64,000 nt of DNA from Ascochyta rabiei (lineage: Eukaryota > Ascomycota > Dothideomycetes > Pleosporales > Didymellaceae). The notes beneath the pieces were generated by a model. It saw only the letters and a list, made by a program, of their open reading frames with translations. It searched no databases and was not told the origin of the DNA. Within the stretch, counting starts at the first letter, position 1. The number at the start of each line of letters is the position of its first letter. This document shows, piece after piece, positions 57,715 to 64,000 of the stretch. The stretch is taken from contig NC_082405.1 of assembly GCF_004011695.2 (NCBI RefSeq), forward strand, positions 2,479,001 to 2,543,000. The letters run 5' to 3'. The position numbers and the translations under genes are program-made.

Positions 57715-58152
57715 ATGGCGCTTACTATCCTCATGTTTTATACTCGTCGCCCAGACTTGACTGTTGCTGAATTCAAAAAGCACATGGAAAACAAGTACCT
57801 CCCCATTGTGAAGGAGGTGATGGGCCTCCACGTGCCCGAATCGACAACTCTGCGCTATGTCGAACGATGCAGTTCTGGTTTTGGGGATAGATTGGGAGCG
57901 ACTCTTGCATCGAAGTACCGAAACAATCCGGACGCGCCTGTGCTACTTGTTGGGTACCCGAAAGATCTGGGATGGGACGCGATGGTGGAGATGTCTTTCA
58001 AAGATGACCTTCATCTTATGCAAGGCTACGCTGCGACCAATAGTGCAGAGGGCCAGCGGCTCAGGGACGCAGAGGAAGATTTTACAGTACCCGATGCGAT
58101 GAAGGTCGTGCTGATGGACCGGATCACAGTGACAGACCGTAGCATGGGCTGA
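57715..58152 (+). CDS. EthD-domain protein
   Basis: A single-exon 145-residue protein, MALTILMFYTRRPDLTVAEF and onward, with the F..R....T..EF..H.........K pattern of the EthD/dimeric alpha-beta barrel fold (about residues 1-115). Fungal members include small dehydratases or auxiliary proteins in polyketide and aromatic pathways, but many are orphan proteins. The second half holds FKDDLHLMQGYAATNS, close to the usual D...F....... turn. The start at ATG 57715 follows an in-frame TTG that is not used. It lies upstream, on the same strand, of a decayed Old Yellow Enzyme, so the pair may once have acted together on an aromatic or enone substrate; that is speculation. Confidence 0.8.
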   Translation: MALTILMFYTRRPDLTVAEFKKHMENKYLPIVKEVMGLHVPESTTLRYVERCSSGFGDRLGATLASKYRNNPDAPVLLVGYPKDLGWDAMVEMSFKDDLHLMQGYAATNSAEGQRLRDAEEDFTVPDAMKVVLMDRITVTDRSMG

Positions 58153-58909
58153 TCAAGCGCGGTAAGTCCCCATCCTATGCCCGTCGGATATCTGTTCGGT
58201 CGCCAGGTCGACTTGGTCTTGGTTTCTGACAGTGTGCAAAACCGAAATGCCCAGCGAGGCCGACGTTTCGAGGCTGACATATCCAACAGCTAGAGGTTGA
58301 CAAGACGCAGTAGAGATCAGCAGCTTGGATAAGCTGTATATGACCGCGCGTCTGGCATTAAGACCCTCGTTGTGACATCGCCGCTGGCTGTGCGCCGCTC
58401 GCGACCTGTATGAATGGTGAAGGCGCGAACCCGAACGTCAAAAGAGAACCAGAGCGGATAAAATGTTTATCTAGCCGGAACCGTCTGAGCGGTGAAATTG
58501 TTATCCCATTACTTGAGGACTAAAGCTATCGATCGGAAATGATCTGTGAATAACATTGCACGACCCAAGGCTTGACCGCCAACTTACCAAGGTTCAACCC
58601 GTTTTCGTCCGCCCAAAGTCCTGTACAGCGAATAACGCAATCTCTGTCGCCATTATCGTGCTTGAGCCCATTGATACCCTTGCCGCAATGGTTCACCAAA
58701 TAAAAAATACGGTGGAGAAGCGCTGATTCAAGTGCTTAGTAGCACCGTAGTGGTCCTGGTCAGATTGGCGCGATAATGCAAATTTCTAACCAAGCCAACA
58801 ACTCGGTGCAGAACGTGCGAAGAACGCGTATAGAAACAATCTCTGATTCACCACTCTTGCTTGAGATCAACGTTGAATAGCCTCTACATTTGTGCACAAA
58901 GGGCTTAAC
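58153..58909. other. Intergenic between EthD gene and OYE pseudogene
   Basis: About 760 bases with no ORF of note and no recognised site. Confidence 0.4.
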
Positions 58910-60068
58910 ATGACTTTGCAGTTGAACCTACGCATCACAACGCCCTCCGGGGTGGTCTTTCCCAATCGCCTGGTGAAGGTTTGGTCTCCTATGTAGACAC
59001 TCGAGAATCGTGCCGACATCCATTCGAAGGCTGCGATGGCTGAAAACATGACAGATAATGCAGTCCCTGGTGATGCGTACATTTCTGCCCACACCAAATG
59101 GGAGTCTGGGGGTTGGGAAGGTGTCTTGACTGATAGGTCATGTGTGATGGAAGAGTTGTCGTGGTTGACGCTGACATGATACCAGGCAATGTCGGAGTCT
59201 CGAGCAAATATTGTGACTCCTTCAAGCCGGTCATCGCAAAGCCCGCACTCACAGATACTACATCACAGATACTACACGTGGCGTCTGGAAGCATCGAGCT
59301 CTTACATCACAACAGGAAGGCACGGCCACCATCGTCCAGCTTGTTCACCCAGGTCGGCAAAGCCCTCCGGAAGCGGGCAATCGAGGATTCTTCGACCAAA
59401 CTATTGAACCATCGCCGATTCCGTTAAACATCAGCAACGGTACCCTGGAAAGAGCGTTGCAGAAGATGGTGTTCGGAACACTGAGAGGAATGACAATCGC
59501 AGAAATTGAATAAGTAATTGACCAATTTCTCCTACGCGGCGAAGCTAGCGTATGAGAATGGGTTCAAGGGCATAGAACTACATGCCGCATATGGCTCTTT
59601 TCTCTCAATGTTGCTCACACCAAAACGAACTTGCGCACTGACGCAAATGGAGTGACATCTGCGAAGAGGGCTCAAATTCTAATTGAGGTCGTTCGAGCTG
59701 TGCGGAAAGTGGTTCCAGCTTCTCTCTGCGTGGGAACCAAGATAAATGGCGCAGACATTGAGGGCAATGAAAGCCTAGAGGGGAGCTTGGAACAAGTTGG
59801 GTTGATGCGATCAAGCAACACCTTCGGAAAAACGCGAAGCATTCTTCCTCGACACTATGCAAGCACTGTCCGCGAGCGATGCCCTGGATTGATTTTGATG
59901 GTTACCGGAGGATTCTGCAGTCGTAAAGGCATGGAAAAAGCATTGCAGAGCGGTGCAAGTGATCTCATTGTTGTTGGAAGGCCCGCTGTGGTCTGGCTGC
60001 ATCTTTCGAAGGAGGTGCTGTTAAATGACAAGGTCGATGAAGCAGCTGCGGTCAAGAAGCTGAATTAA
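58910..60068 (+). pseudogene. Old Yellow Enzyme (NADH:flavin oxidoreductase) pseudogene
   Basis: The OYE sequence can be followed through several frames: TPSGVVFPNRLVK, then AAMAENMTDNAVPGDAY after a possible intron, GGWEGVLT, TIVQLVHPGRQSPPEAG (the Q..H.GRQ flavin-site motif), MVFGTLRGMTIAEIE followed by a TAA stop near 59512, GFKGIELHAAYGSFLS (substrate-binding His), and from about 59626 an open frame, NLRTDANGVTSAKRAQILIE, to VVGRPAVVW and a stop at 60068. Lesions include at least two frameshifts (near 59308 and 59626), the TAA stop and an apparently lost splice donor near 59115 (ACTG|ATAGG where a GT is expected). Members of this family use FMN and NAD(P)H to reduce activated alkenes. This copy cannot give a full protein. 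Confidence 0.86.
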
Positions 60069-60531
60069 AATTGAAGCCACTGTGGTTATTGCGGATATAG
60101 CCAATCAAGTTCATCGGTACTGGAGCAGACACGGTAGGTTTTCAGGCTTTTCTTGTTGATCAACAATCGAACATGAGCTTACTGAAACATATTTACTACT
60201 TAAAACAGATGCAAGCTTTTGCTTTCGTGCGGACATTTCAGGCCCCGCCTAGTGATTAAAGTGATGTGGATAAAGTCGCATTCTGTAATACATCGATCCC
60301 CGCGCTGAAACAACTGGTAATATCCAAGAGACGTGCGCGTGCTAAAGTTTGGCGCCTCTAAAATCCATAGTCTTGTTCCCTAATCTTATTCTGCTTTGCT
60401 AGATAGACAAGAATGATGTCAACTTAACTGAGCGCGCGGCATGAGAGCGTGCGAAGAATTGACAACCCCGGTTTGCGGATGGCGCCCACTACGCTACGTT
60501 ACTTATGTAAGTACACGCTATAGTCGATCGC
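60069..60531. other. Spacer between OYE pseudogene and coiled-coil gene
   Basis: About 460 bases between convergent 3' ends; nothing recognised. Confidence 0.4.
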
Positions 60532-62393
60532 TTATGGACTGAACATACCGCCTCCATGATTTCCGGAATTATGGCTGTGCTTATCGTGATGGAGCGTCGT
60601 ACCGCTGGACACAGTTCGAGTATACGATCGCGACAATCCTCCGTCAGCCTTGCTGTGTGCATGATAGTGAGCTGAGGCGCTCTCCTCGAACCTCTCCATT
60701 TCCCTGCATTTCTCCTCGTACTTTACAACGTACTCGTCCCTCTCGCGGTCAGCTGTGTGCCTGGCAGAAATGGCGCGTTCCTTCTGCTCGCGCGCCTCGC
60801 GCAGGAGGGTGCGCAAGCTTTCGATCTCAAACTCCAGCTCTTGGCTTTCATCATGAGATTCGGTGATTGTCTCAACAGTCTCTTCATACTTGTGCCTCCA
60901 GTCGTCAAGCTCCTTACGATGGCGATCACGAGCGTCGGTCAAGGTGCGAACTTCTGCTTGGAAAACTAAAAGCTTCTCCTTGAGTTCTCCCAGCTCCGTG
61001 TGCAGATGTCCATGCCTGGTGCGGCCTTCATCGCCCTCCCGGATGAGAACATTATTATGCTCGGTGACCGTGTGGATCTCGGCTTTGATGTCGGCAATGG
61101 TCTGCTCAGCACGGCGAAGGGACTCTTCGAGCATGGTAGTTTGCCGGTGACGGTCTGCATCCTTGTTGCGCTGATCGTGCAGGTCTTCCTTGAGCTGATC
61201 GCGCTCGATGACTACGAGGCGATGATCCTCACGAGACCTGTCGAGACTTTCTTTGACGTCAAGTTCCCGAGTCTCAACATCTCTCAACTTTTCCTTAATC
61301 GAGATGACTTCGCGCTTGAGGTGCTCGTACTTGAGGGTGATATCAGCGCAACGCTCTTCAGAATCTTCCCATCCGGTGATCTTGGCCTTGATTTCGCGGC
61401 GCAAATTCTCAATGGTGAGCGAGTACTCATCGCGTTCCTCTTCAGCGATGCGTACAGACTCCCTGAGCTTGGTCAAGTCACGTTGAGTTCGTTCGTGTCG
61501 CTCAGTGAGCTCGTATAGCTCGCGAGATGACTCTTCGGCCCTATGCTTCGCTCGCTTCAGGTCTTCCTGCAATCTGTCTTTCTCGTGGAGGTGTTCATTT
61601 CGTTCAAGCTCATAAATCTTGATGCGATCGGTGAGACCCAAGACCTCTTTTCGAGACGTCTCGAACTTGCTGTGCGATTCATTATATCTGCTCTTCAAAT
61701 CCGTATGCTCGCGTAGTAGATTGCGAAGCTCGCCGTGGTGCCTATGCGAATCGTCTCTCGCTTGATCACGGTCTTCCTCTACTGCCTTGAACTTGATGTA
61801 GACGGCCTCGAGCTCAGACTTGAGTCTCTCATGTTCGTTGTAGGAGCTGGTTGATGTTGTGCGAAGCTCACGAATTTCGGTACGCGTGCGCTCGAGCTCA
61901 TGGTCGCGATCGGAGATCTTCTTCTTATGCTCTTGAATGGTAGTAACAGCCACTGAGAGTTCAAGCAGAAGTTTCTCTATTTGCTTTTTCCGCTCTCCGT
62001 GGTCATGGCCACGGTGATGATGTTCGCTCTGCGTACGCTCCAGCGTTTCAGTCACCTCATCCACCCTAGAGAGGAGTTCCTCTTTCTCTTTGAAGAGCGA
62101 CTCGCGCTCGGAGACAATCCGCGCCCAGGACTCCTTCAGAGAAGACGCCTCCCTTGAGGCTGTGGACATGAGATCCATCAGGGCGAAGAATTTGCCTTCT
62201 GCCTGGAGGAAATGATCAGTAATGTTTCTTGTAGGAAGAATTGCAAACATACCTGGGATGTAAGCTCCCTCGACATCTCGCTGCGATGAGAGTGTAGGAA
62301 AGAACTGCGTCGACGCGATCCACTGACCGCGCGATTGCTCAATCGACGTGTAACGACTGAGTTTATGTTGTTGGAATGATTGGAAAAGTCCAT
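60532..62393 (-). CDS. Long coiled-coil protein, function unknown
   Basis: A 603-residue protein in two exons, 62253-62393 and 60532-62202, with a 50-nt intron (GTATGT..CAG) joining RELTSQ to AEGKFFALMD. After a basic, Ser/Arg-rich N-terminal 47 residues the protein is an almost unbroken heptad-repeat coiled coil (about residues 50-560), very rich in Glu, Arg and Lys, like a structural or tethering protein. The tail is His/Ser/Gly-rich (HHDKHSHNSGNHGGGMFSP). No membrane, motor or enzyme domain is visible. Septal or cytoskeletal coiled-coil proteins of filamentous fungi look like this, but I cannot name it. The start at ATG 62393 may not be original: the upstream codons are open only from GTG 62435, and a retroelement begins just beyond. 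Confidence 0.75.
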
Positions 62394-62465
62394 TCCCCGA
62401 AGTTCACCAATCGGCGAGGATGGCTCAGAAAACACATCTCGGTTGAGCGTACTATGTTTGAGCTT

Positions 62466-62703
62466 TGTTGCGGTATCAATTGGGTGTCAATCGGACCGTC
62501 TACCCACGGCAGACGGCCCTAGCTTAGTTGGTCTCGGGACAGGTATATATTGCACTCTCCTAGCTAGACAGCAATACAGCGCAGTCTTTCTATTGTTCCC
62601 TACAGCGGCTAGTTACGCCGCCACAGTTATAAGCCCAGAAGCCTTCAGTTAATTGCTGCGTTCACCCGTTTATATACAGCCTGTACGACTGGCTGTTAAC
62701 ACA
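62466..62703 (+). repeat. Possible 5' LTR of the copia element
   Basis: The stretch begins TGTTGCGG and ends TTAACACA, i.e. TG...CA, just before the gag-like coding region. It has TATA-like sequences (GGTATATATTG near 62540 and TTTATATACA near 62671). About 240 bases is a normal LTR length. The 3' LTR is outside the window, so the borders are a guess, and a primer-binding site is not clear. Confidence 0.35.
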
Positions 62704-64000
62704 ACTAGATTAATTGTTAACCCGTCAAATAGAGCACGTCCTAAGAGATAGCACAATAAGTGCATATAAGCAGGACCTGCTAGTAACAAAGACGTCAGTC
62801 ATACTCAGCAAGCCTAATAACTGGGAGAAGTGGTTGTTTGTAAGAAAGGACACAGCAGACAGAGACAACCTGTGGCCGTACGTTAACCCAAGTCTGTCAG
62901 TAGACAAGCTGAGGAAGCTACAAGATGAGAAGCCACAGGAGAAGCCTGTGTGGAGGTTTAAGAAAACTCAGGTATCTGAAGAAGAGCAGGACAATATTGA
63001 CATTAAGGATCTGTCTGCTGAAGAGATATCAGTCTACAACACGTGGGCAAGGAGGTTTAAGCGTGAGGAGGCAAGATAGTTACAGAGAGAGAAGGCCTTA
63101 AGAAGCTTTAACTCTGAGATTGCCCGGACAATCGACGTCAAGCACCTGGATCTTATTGTCAGCTGCTCAGACCCGTACAGTCGATTGACAACGCTCAAGA
63201 AGCACCTCTGCCCATCAGTAGGTGAGCGGAATCACTAGCTACGCAGCCGCTACAGAGCTGTGTGTACGAGACCAAGGAGAGCAAATCTGGATACCTGGTT
63301 TGACGAGTAGGTGACAATCACCAGACTCCTGACGGAGGCCAAGATGCCCGAAGTGGATAGTAACTGATCTCAAGAGGACTTCATACTGTTGATCAGGGGC
63401 CTTGACGATAGCTGGGCAGCTACACAGCTGCATGAGCTAATCAGGAAGGACTAGAGAGGAGAGCAGTACACGTCAACCGCAGATCTTGTGGCTGAATTTT
63501 GGTCTTACTATTGACGCACACGTCTAATTACATCATCTCTTGGCACGTTTGCAACGTTAGGTGTTGCACCCAGCACGGCTAGCACACCTAGCACAGACAA
63601 CCTGACAGCCTTAGGTGGATCAACACGACGTACGGCATGCCTGTGTGGGAATAGCCACAGATTCAAGGACTGTCAATACGTCAACCACAGCCTACAGCAG
63701 TCTAATTGGACGCCAGATGCAGCAGTAGAGAAGAAGTTTAACGAGCTACGCCAGGCTGAGACTACTATGGCTAAGGCACTTAGACACGTAGAAGCTCGCC
63801 TTAGAAAGAACAGCAAGCAAGAAACAGAGAGTAAGAAGCAGTCTGTAATCAGCATGGATAATGGCCAGCCAGTCAGGAGCACAACCCACTGCAATGCTAT
63901 GCTACAGACTACAGCTATAGCTAATCAGAGTCAGCCGCCGCTACTCACTAGGTAGATACTGGATCCAGGTTCAAACTGTCACGTGACAAACACTAGAGGA
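62466..64000 (+). mobile_element. Ty1/copia-type retrotransposon, 5' part, degenerate
   Basis: From about 62714 one reading frame gives gag-like protein broken by stops: NWEKWLFVRKDTADRDNLWPYV, then FKREEAR-stop-LQREKALRSFNSE, SRLTTLKKHLCPSVG, DFILLIRGLDDSWAA, and a zinc knuckle CLCGNSHRFKDC near 63648, followed by an acidic/basic linker and the start of the protease, ILDPGSNCHVTN, at the right edge. The C-x2-C-x4-H-x4-C knuckle is altered to C-x-C, and the protease has Asp-Pro-Gly where Asp-Ser/Thr-Gly is normal. Most of the internal stops are TAG where CAG (Gln) would fit, the change expected from RIP. Integrase and reverse transcriptase must lie beyond the window. The element lies 73 bases from the start codon of the coiled-coil gene. 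Confidence 0.85.

Noticed and set aside
1..64000. CRISPR array or large biosynthetic gene cluster
   Set aside because: No spaced direct repeats were seen, and there is no PKS, NRPS or terpene synthase gene; the ABC and MFS transporters are not flanked by pathway enzymes.

Overview
This window is nuclear DNA from a filamentous ascomycete (Pezizomycotina). The evidence is genes split by short introns of about 45-75 nt with GTRNGT-type donors and CTRAY branch sites, fungal-only families (GH7 cellulase, Rrn5-like UAF subunit, Bos1, niaD/niiA), HGATAR and CTCCGHGG sites, and a copia element carrying TAG stops. A dothideomycete is my best guess, but that is inference.

Layout. 0-5 kb: BMS1 (3' end off the left edge), an I9 proteinase inhibitor, a mitochondrial PDK/BCKDK-type kinase and an F-box-like protein. 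5-16 kb: a short-chain dehydrogenase, a possible 58-residue membrane protein, a secreted GH7 endoglucanase whose upstream region repeats GGGTAAATACCC, an MFS transporter, and the SNARE BOS1. 15.8-22.3 kb: an orphan gene, a gene-free 2.1 kb, a type-B carboxylesterase and a secreted M28 aminopeptidase. 22.6-27.8 kb: a divergent pair, an Rrn5-like Pol I factor and a mitochondrial Irc3-type helicase carrying a ~430-bp in-frame repeat. 29-37 kb: nitrate assimilation, niaD and niiA head-to-tail, each with predicted NirA and AreA sites upstream. 38-44 kb: an orphan gene and a five-exon ABCC transporter. 44-52 kb: a gene-poor, partly AT-rich island with a decaying CorA-like gene and one small coiled-coil ORF. 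52-57 kb: an MFS sugar transporter and a GH31 alpha-xylosidase on the same strand, each with one GC-AG intron, and four CreA-type sites upstream of the transporter. 57.7-60 kb: an EthD-domain protein and a clear Old Yellow Enzyme pseudogene. 60.5-64 kb: a coiled-coil protein whose 5' side is abutted by a degenerate Ty1/copia retrotransposon running off the right edge.

Functional themes are ribosome and rDNA expression (BMS1, Rrn5-like), nitrate use (niaD, niiA), plant cell-wall sugar use (GH7, GH31 plus transporter) and secreted protein breakdown (M28). I found no CRISPR array, no convincing tRNA or rRNA gene and no large biosynthetic cluster. The most unusual items are the SANT plus Zn2Cys6 plus histone-fold-like architecture of the Rrn5-like protein, the coding minisatellite in the helicase, the two GC-AG introns in neighbouring genes, and the palindromic cellulase promoter repeat. 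Exon boundaries were placed by eye from frame continuity, splice consensus and family conservation; all annotated multi-exon genes except the CorA-like one close to a whole number of codons.
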